Below are positions 27,567 to 35,231 of a DNA stretch of 64,000 nucleotides, one piece after another (the stretch's first letter is position 1; each line of letters begins with the position of its first letter). The DNA is from Verrucomicrobiaceae bacterium (lineage in GTDB: Bacteria > Verrucomicrobiota > Verrucomicrobiia > Verrucomicrobiales > Verrucomicrobiaceae): positions 92,655 through 156,654 of the forward strand of contig JAIXOU010000027.1 of assembly GCA_027486585.1 (NCBI GenBank), given 5' to 3'. The translations under genes and the position numbers were made by a program. The notes below the pieces were generated by a model. The model was not told where the DNA came from. It worked only from the letters and a program-made list of their open reading frames with translations, and searched no databases.

Positions 27567-28643
27567 TCAACCTTTTCGCGGCCACTCCGCCAGCACTTTT
27601 GGCAGAAGCTTATGTTCCTCGACCTTGATGCGCTGATGCAACTCTTCCGCCGAGTCACCGACCAGGATCGGCACCTTGGCCTGGGCAAGGATGTGTCCTG
27701 CATCAATCTCAGCCGTCACCAGATGCACGGTGCAGCCGGTCTCCAGCTCCCCCTCATCAATAGCATCTTGAACCGCACGTGCGCCTTTAAACTTTGGCAA
27801 AAGACTGGGATGCACATTGACGATACGTTCAGCAAAGGCGCTGAGCATGGGCTCCTTCAAAATGCGCATGAAGCCGGCCAAAACGACCACCTCTACCTGC
27901 GCACGCTGCAAATGCTCAACGATCTCCTTGTGAGCAGATTCGTGCAAGCGGCGGGGATTATGACCACCATCGACAAACAAGGCTGGCACATTCGCCGACT
28001 TGGCGGTTTTCAAGAACATGGAATCCTTTTCATCTGAAATGGCCACGACGACTTCGGCATCGAGCTCATGTTCGTCAATGGCCTTTAGAATGGCCTTCAG
28101 ATTGGACCCAACGCCAGAACCTAGAATGCCTAAACGAAGAGGGCCGACTCCATCAGCAGGCTTGGTCATGCGCTCAATGGTCTTGGTCGTGGATCGCCCC
28201 GTCACCAGAGGTAGGATGCTAATCTGACTGCGAGCGGCCTTCAGTGCAGCCAGTTCCTCAGCATTCAGCGAGTCCACAGTATAGTCACCGCCCTTGGCAT
28301 AGATGTGAGGGCGGATTGCTTCAATGAGAGCCGTGGCGCGCATATCACCAAAGATGACCACGGCATCCACCGCACGCAGAGCCGCCATGACTTCAGCACG
28401 ATCTCGCTCACGATTGACTGGACGTGAGGGCCCCTTCAGTTCACGCACGGAAGCATCTGAATTCAGGGCCACGACCATGGCATCCCCCAGCGCGCGAGCT
28501 TGATTCAGGTAACGGACATGACCTGCGTGCAAAAGATCAAAGCAGCCGTTGGTAAAAACCAACTTTTTACCCTTGGCATCCAATTGGTCACGTAAGACGC
28601 GTACCTCTGCGGGCGTCATGGGTTGATAGACATCTTCGGGCAT
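27567..28643 (-). CDS. Fusion of RfaE2-like nucleotidyltransferase and PurN
   Basis: A 358-residue fusion. N-terminal half (about 1-155): a heptose-1-phosphate nucleotidyltransferase (HldE C-terminal / RfaE2-like), with TNGCFDLLHAGHVRYL holding the HxGH motif (about 31-46) and the closing GRSTTKTI region. C-terminal half (about 168-358): phosphoribosylglycinamide formyltransferase PurN, with the catalytic Asn276, His278 (VNVHPSLLP) and Asp314 (AEIDAGHIL) all present. PurN adds the formyl group in purine synthesis; RfaE2 activates heptose for LPS. They share no substrate, so the link is unusual. It is the third gene of the lipA/epimerase/fusion stretch (gaps 86 and 21). Confidence 0.93.
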   Translation of the reverse strand: MPEDVYQPMTPAEVRVLRDQLDAKGKKLVFTNGCFDLLHAGHVRYLNQARALGDAMVVALNSDASVRELKGPSRPVNRERDRAEVMAALRAVDAVVIFGDMRATALIEAIRPHIYAKGGDYTVDSLNAEELAALKAARSQISILPLVTGRSTTKTIERMTKPADGVGPLRLGILGSGVGSNLKAILKAIDEHELDAEVVVAISDEKDSMFLKTAKSANVPALFVDGGHNPRRLHESAHKEIVEHLQRAQVEVVVLAGFMRILKEPMLSAFAERIVNVHPSLLPKFKGARAVQDAIDEGELETGCTVHLVTAEIDAGHILAQAKVPILVGDSAEELHQRIKVEEHKLLPKVLAEWPRKG

Positions 28644-28664
28644 GAGACGAAATTCAGATTTGTC

Positions 28665-29636
28665 TTAGCAAACAACCACACCTTCCGTCCGCATCTGGCG
28701 GAACCATTCGACATACTTCGGCACGCCTTGGGCGATGGTTGTGGTTGGTTTGAAATGAAGCAGTGACTGCGCTTTGCTGACGTCGGCTGAGGTCAAGGGC
28801 ACATCACCCGGCTGCTCAGAGAGTTGATTGATGATGGCCTTTTTACCTACCGCCTCTTCAATGGTAGCGATCAGGTCATTCAGGGTCACTGTCTGCGAAC
28901 CGCCCAAGTTAAAAATGTCGCAGATCGGCCCCGAGCGGTAATTCAGCGCACCGACAATACCGTCCACAATGTCACTGATAAAGGTGTAATCGCGCGCGGT
29001 ATGTCCGTCGCCATATTTGTCGATCGGCATGCCATCTTCAATCAAACGGCTGAATTTAGAAATGGCCAAATCAGGCCTCTGACGGGGTCCATAGACCGTA
29101 AAGAAGCGCAGAGACACCGTCTTAATGTCGTAAAGGTGGCTGTAGTTCGAGCACATCTGCTCACCTGCCATCTTCGTCATCGCATAAGGGCTGATGGTTT
29201 GCAGAATCGGATCTTCTTCGGCAAAAGGCACTTTTTTGTTCACCCCATAAACAGAGGAACTGCTGGCAAAGACGAAATTTTTGCAGCCCGTGCGGCGAGA
29301 CGCCTCCAGGAGATTGAAGGTGCCCTTGATATTCGTATCGATATATAGCTCAGGATGCTCAATGGATGGCCGCACCCCTGCGCGAGCTGCCAGATGGATC
29401 ACCGAATCAAAGCGTCCCTTCTCAAACACCTGCTGGATAAAGGCAGAATCGGTCAAATCCCCCTCGTAGCAGGTCACCTGGTCCGCAAAGCCACGAACGT
29501 TTGCCCGCTTAATGGCTGGATTGTAGTAATCATTGAAAGAGTCGAGGATGGACACATGCCCTGCCCCGCTCTTCAGCAGACGCTCGACCGTATGGGAACC
29601 AATGAAACCGGCGCCGCCGGTGACCAAAATATTCAT
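28665..29636 (-). CDS. UDP-glucuronate 4-epimerase-like NAD-dependent epimerase
   Basis: A 323-residue extended SDR. GGAGFIGSH (about 7-15) binds NAD; a serine (SSSSVYG) and the YxxxK pair (YAMTK, about 151-155) form the catalytic triad. The stretches DSFNDYYNPAIKRANV and ARAGVRPSIEHP are those of UDP-glucuronate 4-epimerases (supplying UDP-galacturonate for surface polysaccharide), though related UDP-hexose epimerases share them. It sits 21 bases upstream of the RfaE2-PurN fusion, in a block that serves the envelope. Confidence 0.88.
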   Translation of the reverse strand: MNILVTGGAGFIGSHTVERLLKSGAGHVSILDSFNDYYNPAIKRANVRGFADQVTCYEGDLTDSAFIQQVFEKGRFDSVIHLAARAGVRPSIEHPELYIDTNIKGTFNLLEASRRTGCKNFVFASSSSVYGVNKKVPFAEEDPILQTISPYAMTKMAGEQMCSNYSHLYDIKTVSLRFFTVYGPRQRPDLAISKFSRLIEDGMPIDKYGDGHTARDYTFISDIVDGIVGALNYRSGPICDIFNLGGSQTVTLNDLIATIEEAVGKKAIINQLSEQPGDVPLTSADVSKAQSLLHFKPTTTIAQGVPKYVEWFRQMRTEGVVVC

Positions 29637-29722
29637 GAGCCTCTACGATTCAGGCGGAGACAGCAGTTTGCAAGCACGTCCTATCAATCCAAGTTCGCTG
29701 GCAGAAAATCAAGTCGCGGAAC

Positions 29723-30625
29723 TTACATCACATCCAGCTCTGGCTTGAAGTCAGCCGCGTGGTAGGAGCTGCGCACCAAGGGTGCACTGGCGACATGGCG
29801 GAAGCCTTTTTTGCGAGCGATCTCTTTGTAATTGGCAAAGGTATCGGGGTGAATGTACTCAATGACTGGAAGATGCTGGGCTGATGGCCGCAAGTACTGG
29901 CCAAGGGTTAGCACAGTGACTCCATGCTCCAAAAGGTCGTCCATGGCTTGAAAAAGCTCCACTTCGGTCTCGCCCAAGCCAAGCATCAAGCCGCTTTTGG
30001 TGGCGCATTTGCTGCCCATTTCAGCCGCCATTTCTTTGGCACGTTTCAGCACGTGGAGACTGCGATGATACTGGGCACGACTGCGAACCAAGGGCGTCAA
30101 ACGTTCCACCGTTTCCAAATTGTGATTGAAGATATGCGGGCGGGCCTTCATGACGACTTCTAGGGCATCGTCTTTGTCGTTGAAGTCAGGCACAAGGATC
30201 TCAATCGTGATGCCAGGCACCGCAGCGCGGACAGCTTCGATGGTTTTAGCAAAGTGATCGGCACCGCCATCCTTCACATCATCACGGGCGACGGCCGTGA
30301 TGACGATGTGATTCAATCCCAAACGCTTGGTCGCCTCGGCGACGCGCTGTGGCTCATCGGCTTCGAGAGCAAAGGGTTTCGCTGTTTTTACGGCGCAAAA
30401 TCCACAGGCGCGAGTGCAGCGATCTCCGGCGATCATGAAGGTAGCCGTTCCCTGACTCCAACATTCCCAGCGGTTCGGGCATTGCGCCTCTTCACAAACT
30501 GTGTGGAGTTTTAAATCTGAAATGAGGGACTTGGTGCTCCAAAAAACCGGATCACGCGGCAACTTCACGCGAATCCAATCCGGTTTTTTATCGGTATGCA
30601 GGGCGGGGTCAATTTTGCAGGACAT
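29723..30625 (-). CDS. lipA: Lipoyl synthase
   Basis: A radical-SAM enzyme that inserts two sulphurs into octanoyl groups. About 300 residues from ATG 30625 (open 13 codons further). The auxiliary-cluster cysteines are Cys44, Cys49 and Cys55 (CEEAQCPNRWEC), and the radical-SAM motif is Cys70, Cys74, Cys77 (CTRACGFC). The C-terminal RSSYHAAD stretch supplies the serine ligand of the auxiliary cluster. lipB is not adjacent. Codons 12-28 contain a terminator-like inverted repeat; see the separate feature. Confidence 0.97.
   Translation of the reverse strand: MSCKIDPALHTDKKPDWIRVKLPRDPVFWSTKSLISDLKLHTVCEEAQCPNRWECWSQGTATFMIAGDRCTRACGFCAVKTAKPFALEADEPQRVAEATKRLGLNHIVITAVARDDVKDGGADHFAKTIEAVRAAVPGITIEILVPDFNDKDDALEVVMKARPHIFNHNLETVERLTPLVRSRAQYHRSLHVLKRAKEMAAEMGSKCATKSGLMLGLGETEVELFQAMDDLLEHGVTVLTLGQYLRPSAQHLPVIEYIHPDTFANYKEIARKKGFRHVASAPLVRSSYHAADFKPELDVM
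30541..30589 (-). promoter_or_regulatory. Terminator-like inverted repeat within the lipA 5' coding region
   Basis: A perfect 12-bp inverted repeat, 30541-30552 and 30578-30589, of the form A6-CCGGAT and ATCCGG-T6 with a 25-base loop. Read in the direction of lipA it gives an A-rich arm, a short GC stem and then a T6 run, the layout of an intrinsic terminator, 36 bases after the lipA start. It may be chance from the lysine/phenylalanine codons, or an attenuator. Confidence 0.4.
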
Positions 30626-30759
30626 TGAGAACTGAACGAATGGCCTATGATCTCCAGATGACAAGAACCGATTGTGGGAAAGGTCGAAAAAGACTGTCTC
30701 TAGAGTCTTTCTTAGAAGCCCAATTTTGTGTCTTGGAGGTTTAGAAAGAGGCTCATAGT

Positions 30760-31611
30760 CTATTCAAAAAACCGAACTCTAAAGTCCCCATTCAGCAATG
30801 GCAAACGCTCATAGGAACGTGATTCTCGGGCTGAGAATGACACTTGACCTTCAGTCTGCTGTGGCAACGACAAATGATGCACGCCAGTGGCGTCATGCCA
30901 TTCGATCAGATCAGGACTACCCAGACCACCACGTTTGACCTTACCATTAAGACCACCGGGTAAAAAAGCCGTTTCGCCCCTAACTTCGATCTCAAAGGTG
31001 GCAGCTTTCACCAGCGCTGGTTGATTGAAGCCCTTTCTTTCCGACAGGGGCACTTGAGCAAGCCCCAGGCTATCGGACGCCATGCTGCCGCTAAGTTCGA
31101 GGCTAACCATGTGACAGACCAACAGCATGCGCCGAGAATCTCTTGCCAAGGGTGGCTGTCGCGAATCGACCCAACGATTCACGGCGGCAAATCTCATGGC
31201 AAAGGCTGAATTGGGCTTGGTTAAATCCGGGTAAATCTGCTCTGCCTCTTTGCGCACCTTGTCAGCCAATTCAGGGCTATCGGTAAACGTATCATTGGCA
31301 TTCCAAAGAAAGGGGTCATCGTCATTTTTAAAATGGCGACGTGTTTCCATCACCCGATTATAGATGGCGGCTAAGGGAGGCCCTTGATTGATGGCCTGAC
31401 CTTCTGCGGAGCGCGCCGCATTGACTGAACTAGCGAGCAAACGGCCGATGGCTTCACGCTTCTCCGCCGCTGGCAGAGCCGTCTTCTGTCCGCGATCAAA
31501 AGCCCGTTGCCGAGCAATCTCACGATCACGATCAGCCTTATCAAATGGATTCTCTGCCAGCGCTAGAGCACTGAACAGGAAGCAGCTAAGGAAGAATCTG
31601 TGAAAAGACAT
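30760..31611 (-). CDS. Secreted protein of unknown function
   Basis: A 283-residue protein with a signal peptide (about 1-19, cut after ALA), then a highly charged helical region (about 20-60), a middle part with an Arg/Trp-rich stretch (FAAVNRWVDSRQPP), and a beta-rich end with LPGGLNGKVKRGGLG. No recognised domain, and no cysteine pair other than one Cys. It follows the RlpA-like gene (gap 56) on the same strand. Confidence 0.6.
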   Translation of the reverse strand: MSFHRFFLSCFLFSALALAENPFDKADRDREIARQRAFDRGQKTALPAAEKREAIGRLLASSVNAARSAEGQAINQGPPLAAIYNRVMETRRHFKNDDDPFLWNANDTFTDSPELADKVRKEAEQIYPDLTKPNSAFAMRFAAVNRWVDSRQPPLARDSRRMLLVCHMVSLELSGSMASDSLGLAQVPLSERKGFNQPALVKAATFEIEVRGETAFLPGGLNGKVKRGGLGSPDLIEWHDATGVHHLSLPQQTEGQVSFSARESRSYERLPLLNGDFRVRFFE

Positions 31612-31667
31612 TCCCCTTCTTTTAATCCGACACCTCAGATCTGGGAAGCAAGAACTTTACCAAATCA

Positions 31668-32057
31668 TCATCGCTGCAGCCGCTCTAATCGCACTTTGCA
31701 AATGCCATGTCGTGGCGTCAACCCAATGGCTGATGCTGCCGCAGGGGTCAGATCGATCACACGACCGCGGATGTAAGGCCCACGGTCATTGATCCGAACA
31801 ATGGCACTCTGTCCTGTGTGTAAATGAGTGACTCTAACCATGGTCCCCATCGGCCAAGTTCGGTGTGCGGCCACCATTGCCCTGGAAAGATAAGTCTCTC
31901 CGCTAGCTGTGCGGTGATCGCGATAAATTGAGGCCATGCCGTCCTGAACCTGAACCACTCGAGGTTTAGACAGGATCCGTGCAGATTTACGACTACTACA
32001 AGCAGAAAGAGCCATGACGAGAATGAGGAGAACGAGCGAATAAATGCGGGTCATCAC
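31668..32057 (-). CDS. RlpA-like lipoprotein (double-psi beta-barrel)
   Basis: A 129-residue lipoprotein (lipobox LSAC at about 19-22 after a signal peptide). The domain begins with [17 protein letters not shown] and continues with [28 protein letters not shown]; the last contains the catalytic-type Asp of the RlpA/expansin-like fold. RlpA cleaves peptidoglycan strands lacking stem peptides at the division site. There is no SPOR domain, which many RlpA have. It is the fourth gene in the minus-strand run from 35154. Confidence 0.9.
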   Translation of the reverse strand: MMTRIYSLVLLILVMALSACSSRKSARILSKPRVVQVQDGMASIYRDHRTASGETYLSRAMVAAHRTWPMGTMVRVTHLHTGQSAIVRINDRGPYIRGRVIDLTPAAASAIGLTPRHGICKVRLERLQR

Positions 32058-32142
32058 ACATCTCGATCATTGAAAAAGCTGTAATGCAAGGCTGAAAACC
32101 AAGCAAATACGCCTTCCTATTCGTTTAATCGTCTACTTTCAT

Positions 32143-32817
32143 CTATTCACCAGGCTTCTCTGCTCCAAAGAACATCATGTGCTGCCAAGGTAGGCCATCG
32201 AACTCGCGAACGAGCTTGAAGCCGTTGCTAAGATATTCCTTTTTGATCTGTGCCTTGGTCATTTTATGTTCCGGCTTGATGGGCACGCTATCATCCTCTG
32301 CACGGAATTCGACCATGACGATGACCCCATCTGGCTTGAGGGCTTTTTTCATCCCTGCTAACATAGGCTCGGGATAAGAAAACTCGTGATACACGTCCAC
32401 CAGTAGAATCATATCACAGGAGGCTGGAGGTAATTTAGGGTCATCCATCTCACCGATGATGCTAACAATGTTGGTGAGTCCCTTCCCCTCAGCCCGCTGA
32501 TGTAGCATCTCGATCATTTCAGGCTGCACTTCCACGGCATAAACTTTACCCTCTTTGCCGACAGCTTCAGCGATGGGCAAGGTATGATATCCATTGCCGC
32601 TGCCCATGTCGCAGACACTCATTCCGGGCATTAGCTTGAGCTGCTCACGCATGAGCAGGGTGGCCTCTTCTTGATCGCGTTTATGACGAATAAGCCAACT
32701 AGCAGCTTCCCAATGCATGGTCCTGGCAATGATGCGCCCCTGATACTCGGCAGGAGGCGGCGGTGTCTGCGCGATAAGCAGGGCAGGAAGAAGGAGCAGC
32801 AGAGAAAAGCGGATCAT
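32143..32817 (-). CDS. Class I SAM methyltransferase with a signal peptide
   Basis: A 224-residue Rossmann-fold methyltransferase with the SAM motif CDMGSGNGYHTLPIA (about 69-83), an acidic residue at the end of beta-2 (YAVEVQPEM) and DMILLVDVYHEF (motif IV-like). Surprisingly the N-terminus (MIRFSLLLLLPALLIAQTPPPPAEY) reads as an export signal, though SAM is cytoplasmic. It may stay anchored with the domain on the inside, or the signal may not be used. Substrate unknown. It lies between the antiporter gene (gap 51) and RlpA. Confidence 0.85.
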   Translation of the reverse strand: MIRFSLLLLLPALLIAQTPPPPAEYQGRIIARTMHWEAASWLIRHKRDQEEATLLMREQLKLMPGMSVCDMGSGNGYHTLPIAEAVGKEGKVYAVEVQPEMIEMLHQRAEGKGLTNIVSIIGEMDDPKLPPASCDMILLVDVYHEFSYPEPMLAGMKKALKPDGVIVMVEFRAEDDSVPIKPEHKMTKAQIKKEYLSNGFKLVREFDGLPWQHMMFFGAEKPGE

Positions 32818-32868
32818 TGAGACGAAACGGAGGATGAATCGTGTAGTTCTCAGTTTTTATTCCTCGGA

Positions 32869-34179
32869 CTAGTGGATCATGAGCCAACCAATAATGATCA
32901 AGATGGGTAGAAGAATGGGAATAGAGAACTGCCACATGTAGCGCAGGAAGTCGGGAGTGTTTACCTTCGACTTATCGGCGATGGCTTTAACCATGAAGTT
33001 AGGACCATTGCCAATGTAGCTACCCGCACCAAAAAAGACCGCGCCGAGTGAGATGGCTATCAGTGTCTGTGGGTGAGAAGAGGCAAAGAGGATCACATCC
33101 GCAGGTGAGTCCACACTCAGATGCTCCGCTCCCATCGCTGCGGCCAGGAAGCTCAGGTAGGTCGGTGCATTGTCCAAAAAGGCAGACAGTGATCCGGTCG
33201 CAAAATAATAACCGATGGGCGAGCTTAGCTGAATGGCCTGGCCACTTTGTAAAATCTGCAAAGCGGGGATCATGGTGAGAAAAATGCCAATGAATAAGTA
33301 CCCCACCTCTTTGACTGGACCAAAGTTAAAATCATTGGCGGCATGAATGTCTGGCTTCGACGTAAAATAAGATCCAGCAGCAGCAGCCAACATAACAAGC
33401 GCAGGAATGGAGAAGATACCGGCGAGCACGGTTTCTTGCACACTCTTTGGCAAAAAGACGGCTGCTAGGACTAATGCCAGAAAGCCTAAATTGGGCAGAC
33501 CTCGGAAGTGAAAATGCTCCTCCTGAGTCTCTTTCTCCCGCACTTCTTTGGGTGCACGGCGAAAATTATAGGTATCCAGCACAAAGAAGACGACGAGCAA
33601 TAGGCTAAGGGCCAGCAACCAGCCCATCCAGGCATGCTCCAAGACCCACCAAAAGGGAACGCCTCTGAGAAAGCCTAAAAACAAAGGTGGATCACCAATG
33701 GGAGTCAGGGCACCACCACAGTTACTGACGACAAAAATAAAGAACACAATGTGCTGTCCCGTAATGCGATATCTGTTCATCCTAATCCAGGGCCTGATCA
33801 TGAGCATCGACGCTCCTGTCGTTCCGATGACATTGGATAAGATGGCGCCGATGGCTAAAAAGAGGGTGTTTCGCAAAGGAGTCGCCTCACCCTTCACGCC
33901 GATATTGATACCCCCACAAATGACGAACAGAGAGCCGACCAAGGCCATGAAGCTAACGTACTCATGAGAAGCATGCACGAGAGGATGCCAGTCCGATTTT
34001 AGGCCAAAATAGATGGCGGTCACCAATCCTAACCCAACTGCCACTTTAGGATAATGATGCTCCCAAAAATGGGCGGCAAAAAGCGGCATCAGAGCAATGC
34101 TCAAGAGGAGCAGAGCAAAGGGAATGACCATCCAATAGGGCGGCATAGCCACAGCGGTTGAGGCAATGATACTAAACAT
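32869..34179 (-). CDS. Sodium:proton antiporter-like (NhaD / ion-transporter superfamily) membrane protein
   Basis: A 436-residue inner-membrane protein with some 11-12 hydrophobic helices. Typical stretches are IGAILSNVIGTTGASMLMIRPWI (in pieces, about 111-133), SNCGGALTPIGDPPLFLGFL (about 155-175, the re-entrant loop motif with the polar Asn/Gly/Pro) and GNGPNFMVKAIAD near the end, which mirror two halves of the ion-transporter superfamily (NhaD, ArsB, CitM). Either Na+/H+ exchange or anion uptake is possible; the first is more likely by the GDPP motif. Gene order: epimerase, antiporter (gap 15), methyltransferase. Confidence 0.87.
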   Translation of the reverse strand: MFSIIASTAVAMPPYWMVIPFALLLLSIALMPLFAAHFWEHHYPKVAVGLGLVTAIYFGLKSDWHPLVHASHEYVSFMALVGSLFVICGGINIGVKGEATPLRNTLFLAIGAILSNVIGTTGASMLMIRPWIRMNRYRITGQHIVFFIFVVSNCGGALTPIGDPPLFLGFLRGVPFWWVLEHAWMGWLLALSLLLVVFFVLDTYNFRRAPKEVREKETQEEHFHFRGLPNLGFLALVLAAVFLPKSVQETVLAGIFSIPALVMLAAAAGSYFTSKPDIHAANDFNFGPVKEVGYLFIGIFLTMIPALQILQSGQAIQLSSPIGYYFATGSLSAFLDNAPTYLSFLAAAMGAEHLSVDSPADVILFASSHPQTLIAISLGAVFFGAGSYIGNGPNFMVKAIADKSKVNTPDFLRYMWQFSIPILLPILIIIGWLMIH

Positions 34180-34194
34180 AAAAACAGAGAGAAA

Positions 34195-35154
34195 TTAGCG
34201 GTAAAAATCAAGAGTGTGCTTCAACCCATCCTGCCAGGAAACGAGTGGATCATAACCTAGATCCTGCCGCGCCGCACGGAGATCCGCTGCGCTATCACGG
34301 ATATCGCCACTGCGTGCAGGCTGATGCGACGGCACCAAGGCTTGCGCCGTCACTTGATTCAGCTCATTCACCAGATCCAGGAGGCTCACACTGACACCAC
34401 CCGCCACATTAAAAACACGTCCCGCCACCTTTTCAGCAGGTCGCTCAGCAGCCAGCAGATTGGCGGCGACCACATTATCGATGTAGGCAAAATCGCGGGA
34501 TTGCAGGCCATCCCCAAAGATCGTCGGAGCCTTTCCTTCCAGCATGAGCGTACAGAATTTGGCAATAACACCTGAATAGGCAGAGGTGAACGATTGGCGC
34601 GGACCAAAGACATTGAAGTAGCGTAGCGCCACGGTTTCCAGTCCGTAGAGGTGATGAAACATCTGGCCATAGCGCTCGCTCCCATACTTTTGCAGACCAT
34701 AGGGTGTCAGCGGCAGCACGGGATCAGCTTCGTGTTTCAGCGGCACTGCTGTGTCCCCATAGATAGCCGCTGAGGAGGCAAACATGTAGCGCTTCACTTT
34801 AGCTTCTCGGGCGGCCACGAGCAGATTGAGAGAGGCCTCCAAATTAATGGCATTACTTTCAAGAGGTTGCGCCACCGATTGAGGAACTGAGGCGATGGCG
34901 GCCTCATGAAAAACCCAATCGCAGCCCTGAATGATTTTTTTCACGAGTGCGGCATCCGTGACGCAGCCCTTCACAAATTCGATACGGTCATTTGCACCTG
35001 CCCAGGCAAGATTGGCATCGGCATCCCCAGTACTCAGGTCATCTAGAACCACCACCTGCGCACCTCGGGCGCATAGGGCCTGGGCGATATGTGAACCGAT
35101 AAAGCCAGCACCTCCCGTGACGAGCGCTTTGATTTCTAATGAAGATTGGGACAT
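34195..35154 (-). CDS. UDP-hexose 4-epimerase-like (GalE/WbpP) NAD-dependent epimerase
   Basis: A 319-residue extended SDR. GGAGFIGSHIA (about 14-24), SSAAIYG (about 126-132), YGLQKYGSE (catalytic Tyr and Lys, about 151-159), RYFNVFGPRQ (about 178-187), FGDGLQSRDFAYIDNV (about 211-226) are all present. It is likely to act on UDP-GlcNAc or UDP-glucose for polysaccharide synthesis; the specificity residues were not assessed. It starts a minus-strand run that continues through the antiporter, methyltransferase and RlpA genes. Confidence 0.88.
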   Translation of the reverse strand: MSQSSLEIKALVTGGAGFIGSHIAQALCARGAQVVVLDDLSTGDADANLAWAGANDRIEFVKGCVTDAALVKKIIQGCDWVFHEAAIASVPQSVAQPLESNAINLEASLNLLVAAREAKVKRYMFASSAAIYGDTAVPLKHEADPVLPLTPYGLQKYGSERYGQMFHHLYGLETVALRYFNVFGPRQSFTSAYSGVIAKFCTLMLEGKAPTIFGDGLQSRDFAYIDNVVAANLLAAERPAEKVAGRVFNVAGGVSVSLLDLVNELNQVTAQALVPSHQPARSGDIRDSAADLRAARQDLGYDPLVSWQDGLKHTLDFYR

Positions 35155-35231
35155 TCGATCAAGCTTGGATGCAATTGCAGCCTTGTTCCAATCTCTTTTG
35201 CACTCTTCGCCACAAAACTTGGCCGCGGCTT

